NCBI GenBank assembly: GCA_964499365.1
Contig: CAZCKU010000013.1
Location: 1-64,000 of the forward strand
DNA: 64,000 nucleotides
DNA from: PALSA-1316 sp964499365
Lineage (GTDB): Bacteria > Nitrospirota > Thermodesulfovibrionia > Thermodesulfovibrionales > UBA6898
Reading direction: 5' to 3'
The position numbers and the translations under genes are program-made. Position 1 is the first letter of the stretch. Each line of letters begins with the position of its first letter. Of the stretch, positions 15,431 through 23,958 are shown piece by piece. Below the pieces are notes generated by a model. The model was not told where the DNA came from. It was given only the letters and a program-made list of their open reading frames with translations, and searched no databases.

Positions 15431-16516
15431 TCATACATTAAATCTGAAGTTGATGATATCCCCGTCTTTGACCTCGTAGGTCTTTCCCTCAAGACGCAGC
15501 AACCCCTTGTCCCGCGCTGCGGCCATGCCCCCCTGCCCGATAAAATCATCATAGGAGATCACCTCTGCGCGGATAAAGCCCCGCTCGATGTCCGAATGGA
15601 TTCGGCCGGCGGCCTTCTGCGCGCTCATCCCCTTTTTTATCGTCCAGGCCCTCACCTCGTCCTCACCGGAGGTGAGAAACGATATCAGGCCGAGCAGGCT
15701 GTAGGACACGCTGATCAGCTTGTTCAGGGCCGGTTCTTCAATACCAAGGTCAGCAAGAAAGGCTGCGGCCTCGTCGGCAGGAAGCTGCGCGATCTCCATC
15801 TCGATCTTGCCGCAGAGACTCTGGACCGACACCTGTCGTCCCCTGAATAATTCCTGCAGCGCGGCAACCTGCGCCGTCGTCTTTTCGGAATGCAGTTCGG
15901 ATTCTTCGACGTTCAGGAGCACCACCTCGGGCTTGATCGACATGAACTGAAGGTGACTCATCGCCCTGTTATCCTCATCACTGAACTCAAGGTCCCGCAG
16001 CGGCTTTTCCGACTCAAGGGCCTCTTTGCATTTCAGAAGCAGCTTCTTCTCGGCTTCATCCGGTTTCTTCCCCCGCCTGATATCCTGCTCCATCCTCTCA
16101 AGCCTTTTCTCGACCAGTTCCAGATCGCCGAAGATCATCTCCAATTCAACCGTCTCTGCGTCTCTCAGAGGGTCGACGTCACCCAGAGGGTGGACGATCG
16201 CCTCGTCATGAAACCCCCTGATGACCTGCACAACCGCATCCGCGTCCTTCACGAGATCGAAGACCTTCCGGTTCTGCGCAACATCTCCCCTGGTAAGCCC
16301 GACATAGTCAACGTATTCGACCGTGGCATAGGTTGTTTTTTTCGGATGATAGATAGAGACCAGCCGGTCGATCCGCCGGTCAGGAACTTTGACGACACCT
16401 GTGTGCGGTTCAGCAGATATGGATGCATAGACCGTCGTTTCCAGGTTCAGCCCGGTCAGCGCATTAAAGATCGTTGTCTTGCCCGAATTCCCCAGCCCTG
16501 TTATCGCAATCTTCAC
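15431..16516 (-). CDS. ychF: Redox-regulated ATPase YchF (OLA1 family)
   Basis: An Obg-family P-loop protein of 361 residues. The G1 motif is GLGNSGKTTIFNAL, G3 lies near the VDYVG segment, and the G4 position reads NVEE instead of NKxD, which is the change that makes YchF prefer ATP. A central coiled-coil hairpin (about 130-180, EKRLERMEQDIRRG) and a C-terminal TGS domain (AWTIKKGMSAQKAAGRIHSD) complete the family layout. YchF binds ribosomes and is linked to stress responses. The start is GTG with AAAAGGAG upstream. Confidence 0.95.
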   Translation of the reverse strand: MKIAITGLGNSGKTTIFNALTGLNLETTVYASISAEPHTGVVKVPDRRIDRLVSIYHPKKTTYATVEYVDYVGLTRGDVAQNRKVFDLVKDADAVVQVIRGFHDEAIVHPLGDVDPLRDAETVELEMIFGDLELVEKRLERMEQDIRRGKKPDEAEKKLLLKCKEALESEKPLRDLEFSDEDNRAMSHLQFMSIKPEVVLLNVEESELHSEKTTAQVAALQELFRGRQVSVQSLCGKIEMEIAQLPADEAAAFLADLGIEEPALNKLISVSYSLLGLISFLTSGEDEVRAWTIKKGMSAQKAAGRIHSDIERGFIRAEVISYDDFIGQGGMAAARDKGLLRLEGKTYEVKDGDIINFRFNV

Positions 16517-16589
16517 CCTCGGCTCCTTTTCACCAATTGATGGTATTATACCCGATATATGACTGTCAAAGCTCCAAAATCACGAGATA

Positions 16590-17099
16590 ATGCAAGACCA
16601 GAATAACGAGATACTCGAGATCGTCGACAGGCAGGGAACCGTCATAGGACGCGCAGAACGGTCAGTTCTGCATGCCGACCCCGCGCTCATTCACCGGGTC
16701 GTGCATGTCCTTGTCTTTGATCGTACCGGCAGGCTCCTGCTGCAGAAACGTTCGCTGAACAAGGACGTCGCGCCGGGGAAATGGGACACGTCCGTCGGCG
16801 GCCACATCAACCCGGGTGAAGAACCCGCTGCGGCTGCAGCACGTGAGATGGCGGAAGAGCTTGGGATAACAGGCTGCCGTCTGGAATTTCTCTATACCTA
16901 TGTATTTACGAACCACCGGGAATCGGAACTCGTGTACACGTACCGGAGTGCCTTCGATGGTGCCGTCGTATTTGATCAGGAGGAGATTGATGAGGTGCGG
17001 TACTGGTCCCTGCGGGAAATACAGGCCTGTCTGGGCCGGAACATCTTCAGCAGCCACTTTGAGCAGGAGATTTCGAACTTCCTGAACATATGCGAATGA
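16590..17099 (+). CDS. NUDIX hydrolase
   Basis: A 169-residue protein with a complete NUDIX box, GGHINPGEEPAAAAAREMAEELGI (quoted in two parts: GGHINPGEEPAAAA then REMAEELGI). The N-terminal half (IVDRQGTVIGRAERSVLHAD, then HRVVHVLVFDRTGRLLLQKR) resembles the YfcD/isopentenyl-diphosphate-isomerase-like group. It should hydrolyse a nucleoside-diphosphate-linked compound; the substrate is unknown. A TGGTATTAT extended -10-like box lies at 16541-16549. It is a single-gene unit diverging from ychF. Confidence 0.88.
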   Translation: MQDQNNEILEIVDRQGTVIGRAERSVLHADPALIHRVVHVLVFDRTGRLLLQKRSLNKDVAPGKWDTSVGGHINPGEEPAAAAAREMAEELGITGCRLEFLYTYVFTNHRESELVYTYRSAFDGAVVFDQEEIDEVRYWSLREIQACLGRNIFSSHFEQEISNFLNICE

Positions 17100-17349
17100 G
17101 TTCAATCCCCGTTTCAGCTGCCTTGTTTGCTCTTCAACTCTTCTTTCGCTAAAATTCCCTTCATTCACCGAATCCCGGAGTATCACCCTATCTCCCCATT
17201 AAGAGGGACCACTGACCGGTCGGTGCGATAATCAGCCTCTGAAACGCTGAGTATCGTTATCTGCACGAAACGTTCTTTGCTATGCTTTCCTCTGCCTCGC
17301 TCCGTGCAGTCCCGGGCAACCTGCCGCCACGTATTACATGGGCAGTCCC

Positions 17350-19044
17350 CTAATTCGGTACTGACAGAAAGCGGCGGTCGCCCGACCTGAATCTGAGCTC
17401 ATGCTCGACACGAAGGTCGTCGATCGATTTTTCATCCAGAATATACGGGGTCAGAAGAATAACCAGTTCGGTCTTCTTCTTGTCCTGATTGACATGGGAA
17501 AACAGGTTGCCGACCAGCGGAAGACTGGCGAGTCCCGGAATACCACGCTTGGCCTCTATCACCTTGTCGACGATCAGTCCGGCGATAACAATCGTCTGCC
17601 CGCTTTTTACATCCACCATGGTATCGACCTCCCGGTAGTCTATCACCGGCATTGTACTTTTCCCATCGGGAGAGACTGAGTCGCTCTTCTTCTCGGAGAT
17701 GCTCGGGTGGATCTGCATGGTTATCATGCCGTTTTCACTGATATTGGGTGTCACATCCAGAAATATACCGACTTCATCGACGCGCGGGACCGACGAAGTC
17801 TGGGTGACAGCAGTGGTACCCGTACTCAACGTTGTAGTCTGCACCCAGGAGACCTCCTGTGTCGTCAGTTTGATCAGCGCCCGCTGATTATTGAGCGTAG
17901 AGATCTTTGGACTCGACAGGATGTTGACCTGGCCCTGGTCCTTCATCGCATCCACAAGCACATCGAAGTGCCGCTCGGACCGGGTTATCTTGTAACCGCC
18001 CTGAAAGGTCCCGATCGGCACTGCCGGAAGCAGGGACTGGGCAAGCTTTTGAGAAGCCGTAAACTGTCCTTTTCCGAACGGCATACCGGCGATCAGATTC
18101 CAATCAAGCCCCAGGGAAAATCCGTCATTCAGGGAAACCTCGATGATATGGGCCTGGATAAGGACCTGCCGTTTGATGATCCGCTGTACATCATCCAGAA
18201 ATCTGCCGACGCGGTCGACATTCTCCGGATAATCGGTAATATAGACGATGCCTGCCATCTCGTTCACAAAAAGGCGCTTTCCCGTATTGGTGTCCTGCCG
18301 GCTGAAACCGGCGTCATCATACGCAGGCGAATTCGGATCGGCCACCGGGCGTTTCGTCCCCGGGTCCTGCTTCCTCTCCACCACGCTTCTCCCGGATTCT
18401 TCCTTCTTGCCGAATACCATGATATCCAGGCTTGCCTTGATATCCTTCCAGAAGTTATTCTCGACAGACGTCTCGACAAAAACGTCGCCGCCCGATGACG
18501 AAGACGAGTCGGAACCTGAGGAGGAAGACCCGGAGGCGGTACCCGACGATGCCCTGGACCCTGAAACAGCGGCATTCATCCGGCTCTTTGACTTGCGCTG
18601 GTCCTTGATGTAGCTGAGATAAAACGTCTTCGAGACAAGCTGCGGTCTGCCGACGCGGATTAATCCGTTCTCGATATGGGTCGTATAACCGAGTGGTTTA
18701 AGGACAGCATACAGGATCTCCATAAGACCCTTGTTCTTGATATCGACCGTAATCTCGCCCTGAACGTCCTTGTCTGCAACAATCGCAATATTGCTGTCCT
18801 TCGAAAGCAGAAACAGGACATCTTTCACATCCGCCTCTTTCACCACGAGCGAAAATTTCTTCTGCTCCCTGTCCACATCCTGATACTTCTGCTCTTCGGT
18901 CAATGGCGGCTCGGTCTGGACGGCCGTCTGCAGCGGCGTGGTATAGTCCCTCAGGGCCATCGTGTTCGAAACCGATGCAGTCTGCGGCGTGCTGCAGGCC
19001 GCCGTCATCATCAGACATAATGCAGCTATAAAAGAGATCCTCAT
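17350..19044 (-). CDS. mshL: Secretin, MshL/PilQ/GspD type
   Basis: Outer-membrane secretin lipoprotein. ATG 19044 has GGAGAAG upstream and gives a signal peptide ending LMMTAAC, a lipobox. In order: a short secretin N-terminal domain (about 55-140, VVKEADVKDVLFLLSKDSNI), a Ser/Gly-rich linker (about 155-190), an N1-like ring domain (FVNEMAGIVYITDYPENVDR) and the secretin barrel domain with SSPKISTLNNQRALIKL, DVKSGQTIVIAGLIVD and ELVILLTPYIL. It forms the outer-membrane pore of the seven-gene pilus/secretion-like operon and is its last gene. Confidence 0.9.
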   Translation of the reverse strand: MRISFIAALCLMMTAACSTPQTASVSNTMALRDYTTPLQTAVQTEPPLTEEQKYQDVDREQKKFSLVVKEADVKDVLFLLSKDSNIAIVADKDVQGEITVDIKNKGLMEILYAVLKPLGYTTHIENGLIRVGRPQLVSKTFYLSYIKDQRKSKSRMNAAVSGSRASSGTASGSSSSGSDSSSSSGGDVFVETSVENNFWKDIKASLDIMVFGKKEESGRSVVERKQDPGTKRPVADPNSPAYDDAGFSRQDTNTGKRLFVNEMAGIVYITDYPENVDRVGRFLDDVQRIIKRQVLIQAHIIEVSLNDGFSLGLDWNLIAGMPFGKGQFTASQKLAQSLLPAVPIGTFQGGYKITRSERHFDVLVDAMKDQGQVNILSSPKISTLNNQRALIKLTTQEVSWVQTTTLSTGTTAVTQTSSVPRVDEVGIFLDVTPNISENGMITMQIHPSISEKKSDSVSPDGKSTMPVIDYREVDTMVDVKSGQTIVIAGLIVDKVIEAKRGIPGLASLPLVGNLFSHVNQDKKKTELVILLTPYILDEKSIDDLRVEHELRFRSGDRRFLSVPN

Positions 19045-19045
19045 C

Positions 19046-19525
19046 TCACTTCTCCTTAACCGTCTCATGAATTATACTCACTTCCCTGGTACCCCGGTCA
19101 CCCTTCAGAACAATGCTGTACGGATTGATCACGGCAACGCTGTAATCCCGCACCCGGTCGCCGACTCCGACGACCCACCCGTCCACGAGGGCAAAACGCT
19201 TTCCGTCGCTGACCACAATGCCCTGCAGATCTACGGCATCCTCTTTTACGGCCATGTCGGGGATGACTGCCGTCTTTGTCAATGTCGACGGACGCCGGCC
19301 GAACACAAAAGGATCGCGCCGCCAGACCGACGTGTCCTGGCCCACCGGGAACGTACTGCGGGCCGCGATGTCCGACATCTGCACGCCGGCAGCCCGGGGG
19401 ACAGAAACGGCCCCTCCCTGGCGCCCCGGGACAGCCCTCCGGCCGGCAAAAAAGCTGATATTCCAGCCCAGCACCGCAAGAAGAAGCAGACCGAGTACGG
19501 CGATCAGATAACGGTTACGAAGCAT
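19046..19525 (-). CDS. GspC/PilP-like inner-membrane periplasmic linker protein
   Basis: About 159 residues from ATG 19525. One N-terminal transmembrane helix (YLIAVLGLLLLAVLGW) is followed by a Pro/Arg/Gly-rich linker and a small beta-domain with the HR-domain-like pattern DPF..., VDLQGIVVSDGKRFALVDGW, VGVGDRVRDYSVAVINPY, SIVLKGD. GspC and PilP use such a domain to contact the secretin, whose gene begins 2 bases downstream. It overlaps the upstream PilO-like gene by 11 bases. Confidence 0.75.
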   Translation of the reverse strand: MLRNRYLIAVLGLLLLAVLGWNISFFAGRRAVPGRQGGAVSVPRAAGVQMSDIAARSTFPVGQDTSVWRRDPFVFGRRPSTLTKTAVIPDMAVKEDAVDLQGIVVSDGKRFALVDGWVVGVGDRVRDYSVAVINPYSIVLKGDRGTREVSIIHETVKEK

Positions 19526-20036
19526 CCGGTGCCTCGATCGAAAAAATCTCAAGATTCATGGTCGCCCGGTGCAGGTCCTTCCCGGGCTGAATATCAAATT
19601 CAAGTACACGGGTAAACCTCTCACTATTCTGCACAAGCCTGATATATTCTGCAATAGCGCGGTAGGATCCTTCCAGCATTATCCTCACGGGATACGACCG
19701 CATCGCCGCCGCCTTCTGGTCCTTCCTGCCGCCCGTCCGCACGATCTTCTCCCGCAACGGAAGGGTCTGCACCTCCAGATTTCTTACTCCCGACTTCCCG
19801 GCATACTGATACAGTCCATCCACAAAAAGTGAAAGTTCAGGCTGACGGGGAAACATACGGACAAGGCTTTCCGGTGCGGCCGCCGGCGGCCGGGAGGGCT
19901 GCTGCCCGTGCAGGGTCTCCAGATCCTGCCTGATCTTTCCGATGGCCCGCGTCCGCTCCATCGCATAGACTGCGGAAAGCACCGCAGCCAGACCGATACA
20001 GACAATAAAGATGACGATGTCAGTTCTTTTTTTCAA
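19515..20036 (-). CDS. PilO/GspM-like assembly protein
   Basis: A 173-residue protein from TTG 20036, chosen because GAGG lies about 9 bases upstream and longer starts would overlap far into the neighbour. It has a short basic N-terminus (KKRTD), one transmembrane helix (IVIFIVCIGLAAVLSAVY), a coiled coil (RTRAIGKIRQDLETLHGQQ) and a ferredoxin-like fold (PVRIMLEGSYRAIAEYIRLV, then RVLEFDIQPG). GSYRAIAEYIRLVQN is typical of PilO. It should pair with the PilN-like part of the upstream protein. Confidence 0.8.
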   Translation of the reverse strand: MKKRTDIVIFIVCIGLAAVLSAVYAMERTRAIGKIRQDLETLHGQQPSRPPAAAPESLVRMFPRQPELSLFVDGLYQYAGKSGVRNLEVQTLPLREKIVRTGGRKDQKAAAMRSYPVRIMLEGSYRAIAEYIRLVQNSERFTRVLEFDIQPGKDLHRATMNLEIFSIEAPDAS

Positions 20037-21447
20037 GCGTGTATGCCTCGCAACGGAATTCAGTCCGAAGAAATTTTTCCTTATCCCTGGCAACAACGGT
20101 AATGACAGGCTCCTGGTGCCTGCGGCAGACCTCAATCCCTTCAATCATTTCCGAAAGCCCCGTCAGGATGCGCTCCCGGCCAGCCTGCGGATTGTGGGGC
20201 GCCAGAAAAACAAGGTCGAGAATGCCCTTTGTCTGGTCCTGCCTGAACGATATCTTCTCGAGGACTATGCGGTCAGGAAGCCTGTTGGCGACAGCACGAA
20301 GGACCTCGTAATACGCGACCCGCGTCCGTTCGAGCCCGCCAATCTGGTCCCGGTAGGCCAAATAGGGCGATACCTGCCTGCCTGCCTTCTGACGGGCAGC
20401 GTGTTCCCTCTGAGCCTTTTCGAGGACAGCGCGTTCGCTTCTGTATCTGTTCTCATATGAAACGTACCCGAAAATCATACTGGCCAGCGCGATGCAGGCT
20501 GCGCTGGCCAGCAGAATCCGTATGGTACGTTCGCTGAGTTTCCTGAGGGACTTTCTGGTTATGAAATTGACTGCCGCACCGGCAGCAACACCTTCGGACA
20601 GTCCAAAGAGCGCGGAAAACGAAAAATCGCCCGGACTGGCCGGGTCACTGCTGATGATTTCAGCATCGACAGCTTCCCGCAGGGCATCGGCCACGCCTTC
20701 TGCCCCGCCTCTGAGGCCGCAGATCCATATCCTGACGATCGCATTGTCAGGGTACAGCTCACGATAGGAAAGGTGGACCTTATAGATCGCGTCCATAATC
20801 CGGTACAGCTTCATCTTGTGCGCCCGCTCTGGCGACGCGCCCGCGGGATGGTCCTTCTCTTCCCCCGGGTACGTCAGCGGGATGCGCTCGGTATAGATAA
20901 CGTCGGCATGAGACAGGACCGTCACTTCGATCGCCTCGTTGTCAATGTCAAAGATACCAGACGTCTCGGGCACCTCAGCCTGTTCTCCCCTGAAGAACCG
21001 TATATTGGCGTTAAACGACGAGGTTATGGTCCTGACTTTCAGTTTCGCGGACGCCAGCAGTTTTGCATACTTCTGGGCGGTATCGGGCCTGACCAGTTCG
21101 ACCAGATACGTGCGTTGGCGCTTGTCTGTATCAACAGGGGTCAGATGGAAGACGGGCTCGTCGATCCTGAACTCTGCCGTAATCTTTCTCCTGATAACCT
21201 TTTCGGCATCCGGAAGCGGCATATTCTGTATCTTGTATTTCGCGACCGTCACCTCTTCAGAGGGAACGATGAGATGGGCCTTATCAAACTGCATACCGGT
21301 GTCACCCGACACCTGCTGCATGATCCGGGGCAGATCACCCGCCTCAGGCGAAAAGGTCTCGAATAACCGCGTATAGGGTGCCGAAGGTCCCTCTGCAACC
21401 AGGACCCGCAACGCCTTGCCCCTCATGTCAAGAAAAACTGAATGCAT
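20020..21447 (-). CDS. GspL/MshI-like PilM-PilN fusion
   Basis: A 475-residue protein. Residues 1-290 look like the actin-like cytoplasmic domain of PilM/GspL (HSVFLDMRGKALRVLVAEG, LIVPSEEVTVAKYKIQNMPL, SGIFDIDNEAIEVTVL). A transmembrane helix at about 310-335 (ILLASAACIALASMIFGYVS) is followed by a coiled coil and a PilN-like periplasmic domain (NRLPDRIVLEKISFRQD). One chain therefore replaces separate PilM and PilN. It should recruit the ATPase side of the machine to the periplasmic linker proteins. It overlaps the PilO-like gene by 17 bases. Confidence 0.8.
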   Translation of the reverse strand: MHSVFLDMRGKALRVLVAEGPSAPYTRLFETFSPEAGDLPRIMQQVSGDTGMQFDKAHLIVPSEEVTVAKYKIQNMPLPDAEKVIRRKITAEFRIDEPVFHLTPVDTDKRQRTYLVELVRPDTAQKYAKLLASAKLKVRTITSSFNANIRFFRGEQAEVPETSGIFDIDNEAIEVTVLSHADVIYTERIPLTYPGEEKDHPAGASPERAHKMKLYRIMDAIYKVHLSYRELYPDNAIVRIWICGLRGGAEGVADALREAVDAEIISSDPASPGDFSFSALFGLSEGVAAGAAVNFITRKSLRKLSERTIRILLASAACIALASMIFGYVSYENRYRSERAVLEKAQREHAARQKAGRQVSPYLAYRDQIGGLERTRVAYYEVLRAVANRLPDRIVLEKISFRQDQTKGILDLVFLAPHNPQAGRERILTGLSEMIEGIEVCRRHQEPVITVVARDKEKFLRTEFRCEAYTLEKKN

Positions 21448-21454
21448 GGTCTCC

Positions 21455-22753
21455 TTATGGCATTGAATAATACATGGGCGGACAGTACATCACAACCGAT
21501 ACTATATTATCATGAATAAAAAAAGCTGCCTCATTCGTCGCAACAACGGACGTGCTGCATGACGGATCGCTGTACAGCCGGCATCTCAGCAGCGCCTTCC
21601 CTACCGGCAGCATATTGGGGAACGTGACATTCAGCGCCGTGGTCACCGTCCTGGTTTCTCCGACGTTGATCGTCTCATCGGCAAGCTGTCGGCAGCCCGA
21701 ACGCATCGTCGCCGTCGGGCTAAAGGGACTGACATAGGTGGCCGTCACATCGACCGAATACGTGTTTGCGTTTTTCGGAGCAAGGCTGTTGTTCGTAAAA
21801 GAGACAGGCGCCGTACCGTTGAGGGCATTGGTCGGCGTCACCTCTTTGTCGAATACCTGCAGGTCAGGGTCCGTCACCTCGGTGATGTCGTCGGCCGTAT
21901 CCCAGACCTTGTCGGCTCCTGCGCTCTTGAGCAGGGCAACCCGGTGTTCGGAATCCGCAGGTGACAGCCTCGTGTATTGAAAGACCGTACCCCAGGCGTC
22001 CCTGTCATAGTCCGAGGAATCATACAGATACGGTTTCTTGTTCTTGCAGTTATCGTGATACAGCATGCCGCTCGGACTCACCAGGGCACTGAGGGTTATC
22101 GGAAGCTGGCCGCATTCTCCGACAAATCCGAAATGCGTCCGGACACCGTTCTGGACGAGGCTCCTGTCACCGACCATCGCCTTTTTAAGGTCTGCCATCT
22201 TTCTTCGGGTAAGCGCCGTACGGTGGTATTGGACCGTTTCCTCATAATCGACCGTCATCACAATATCATCGGACGTATTTTTCGTCCGGTCAACGCCATA
22301 GCTGCGCATCTCTGCCCTGATGCTCCTGTCGTTGGCGTCCGTTTCCGTAATGGTGTATACAATGTCATCTCCCCAGGCATCCCTTTTATAGTCGGTACCG
22401 ATGACATACGGCCCCTTCCAGTTCGGATACACCAGAGGATCGGCCGAAAGCAGGTCATCGGAAATGGTCGTCGCTCCGGCAAACCGGGCGTCGACACCGT
22501 TCAGTGGATGGGAAATCGCGGCCGGCAATTCCCCGTTATCAAGGACAAAGGCCTGGATCGACCGGCTTCCTTCAGCCGTGATATTCAGGTCCCCAAGGAT
22601 GGCCCGTTTGATCGTCAGCATCTTTTCCCGTGTTTCATTGACCTTCATCTCCTCCAGTGTCCTGTAGGTAAAAGGGACAAGAATCCCTGCCAAAATAACC
22701 ACGATCGTCATCACGACGATGACTTCAATAAGGGTGAAACCCTTCTGCTTCAT
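21455..22753 (-). CDS. Pseudopilin with two tandem GspG-like head domains
   Basis: A 432-residue type IV pilin-like protein. The prepilin signal is KQKG|FTLIEVIVVMTIVVI, with Glu at +5. After the long helix come two similar head units: RDAWGDDIVYTI (124-135) plus SYGVDRTKNTSDDI (151-164), and RDAWGTVFQYTR (251-262) plus SAGADKVWDTADDI (277-290). DAWG and the (S)xGxDxxxxTxDDI loop are the GspG signature, where the loop binds calcium. A third, beta-rich region (300-432) ends the protein. Ordinary GspG is about 140 residues with one head. It is the only pilin-like gene in the operon. The start overlaps the GspF stop as ATGA. Confidence 0.88.
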   Translation of the reverse strand: MKQKGFTLIEVIVVMTIVVILAGILVPFTYRTLEEMKVNETREKMLTIKRAILGDLNITAEGSRSIQAFVLDNGELPAAISHPLNGVDARFAGATTISDDLLSADPLVYPNWKGPYVIGTDYKRDAWGDDIVYTITETDANDRSIRAEMRSYGVDRTKNTSDDIVMTVDYEETVQYHRTALTRRKMADLKKAMVGDRSLVQNGVRTHFGFVGECGQLPITLSALVSPSGMLYHDNCKNKKPYLYDSSDYDRDAWGTVFQYTRLSPADSEHRVALLKSAGADKVWDTADDITEVTDPDLQVFDKEVTPTNALNGTAPVSFTNNSLAPKNANTYSVDVTATYVSPFSPTATMRSGCRQLADETINVGETRTVTTALNVTFPNMLPVGKALLRCRLYSDPSCSTSVVATNEAAFFIHDNIVSVVMYCPPMYYSMP

Positions 22754-23958
22754 CGTCCGCGGATGCTTCCGGCGATCTTGTAGATCGGCAGGAATATCGA
22801 CAACAGCACCAGCAGCACCAGCCCGCCGAGCATGACAACGGTCAGCGGTTCTATATAGCTGAATACCTTCTTGATCGTTTCAGGGACTTCCTTATCGAAT
22901 ATGTCGCTGGCCCGCTGCAGCGTATTGTCGAGACTGCTCGTCTTCTCGCCGATCGCAATCATGTCGACCACAATAGCAGGGAAAATACCCGTCTTCGCCA
23001 TCGCCTGGGCTATACCCTCGCCGGTCATCACCGAGTCGGTCACCAGGTTGAGCGCATCAGAGATGACCGCATTCTGGACAACACCTGCGGCGATCGAAAA
23101 GGTCCTGTCGATGCTGAGACCCGAGGCGTAGAGCGTTGCCAGCGTCTTCAGATAACGCGAAAGGTTTATCTTCCGCGAGAGATCTCCGATCACCGGCAGG
23201 GCCAGGATGAAACGGTCCACAGCCCTCCTGCCGTTATAGGTCTTTCCCCATACCTTGAGCAGGATAAAGACTGTCACGGCCGCCGCTGCGACGATCAGAA
23301 AATATTTGTTGAAAAACCCGATGACCGCCACAACGATCCTCGTGGGCAGGGGCAGTTCGGTGTGCAAGCCGGTCAGGATGCTGATCAGTTTCGGAAAAAC
23401 GAAGGTGAAAATGATGGTTATCAGCAGGGCCATGGTGCCGAGGACCATCGTCGGATACACCAGTGCAGAACGGACCGACTTCCGGAAATTGATCTGCCAC
23501 TCGATATACCCCATGAGGTAGTGGAGGCTCTTGTCCAGGGTACCCGAGGCCTCGCCGGCCTTGATCATATGCACGTAATAGTCGGGAAAGACCTGGGGGT
23601 TCTCCCACATCGCCTCTGAAAGCGAGAGTCCGGATTCTATCTTTCCATAGAGCAGCTCGGCAGCCCGGGCTATCTTTTTCCTCTCCTGGTTCTTGACGAG
23701 ATCATTCAGTCCCCCCATGATCGGCAGGCCGGACGAAATAATGAGGTAGAGCATGTAGGTGAAATCCAGCAGTTCCTGCTGATGGAATCTGAGCGGCGCC
23801 CCTTTGCCGAACTCGAGGATACCGGTCTTGGTCGATTCAATAAGGACCAGCCCCTGCCCGCCGAGTTTCTTCTCCAGTTCAGATTCGTCCCTTGCCTGGA
23901 GCCTGCCGCTCAGGATATTTGAGTTATCGTCGATAGCCCTGTAGGTAAAAGACGCCAC
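22750..23958 (-). CDS. Type II secretion/type IV pilus inner-membrane platform protein GspF/PilC
   Basis: A 402-residue member of the GspF family: a cytoplasmic N-terminal segment (ASFTYRAIDDNSNILSGRLQ), two T2SSF domains (GLPIMGGLNDLVKNQERKK, then LYASGLSIDRTFSIAAGVVQ), and three membrane helices at about 170-195, 215-240 and 375-395. It forms the base on which pseudopilins are assembled. The start is GTG 23958, sharing one base with the stop of the ATPase gene (TAGTG), so it is translationally coupled. Confidence 0.92.
   Translation of the reverse strand: MASFTYRAIDDNSNILSGRLQARDESELEKKLGGQGLVLIESTKTGILEFGKGAPLRFHQQELLDFTYMLYLIISSGLPIMGGLNDLVKNQERKKIARAAELLYGKIESGLSLSEAMWENPQVFPDYYVHMIKAGEASGTLDKSLHYLMGYIEWQINFRKSVRSALVYPTMVLGTMALLITIIFTFVFPKLISILTGLHTELPLPTRIVVAVIGFFNKYFLIVAAAAVTVFILLKVWGKTYNGRRAVDRFILALPVIGDLSRKINLSRYLKTLATLYASGLSIDRTFSIAAGVVQNAVISDALNLVTDSVMTGEGIAQAMAKTGIFPAIVVDMIAIGEKTSSLDNTLQRASDIFDKEVPETIKKVFSYIEPLTVVMLGGLVLLVLLSIFLPIYKIAGSIRGR

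Noticed and set aside
17100..17349. Possible gene or RNA between the NUDIX gene and the secretin
   Set aside because: No frame with a ribosome-binding site, no tRNA fold and no clear repeat; only a short ACCGGT palindrome.
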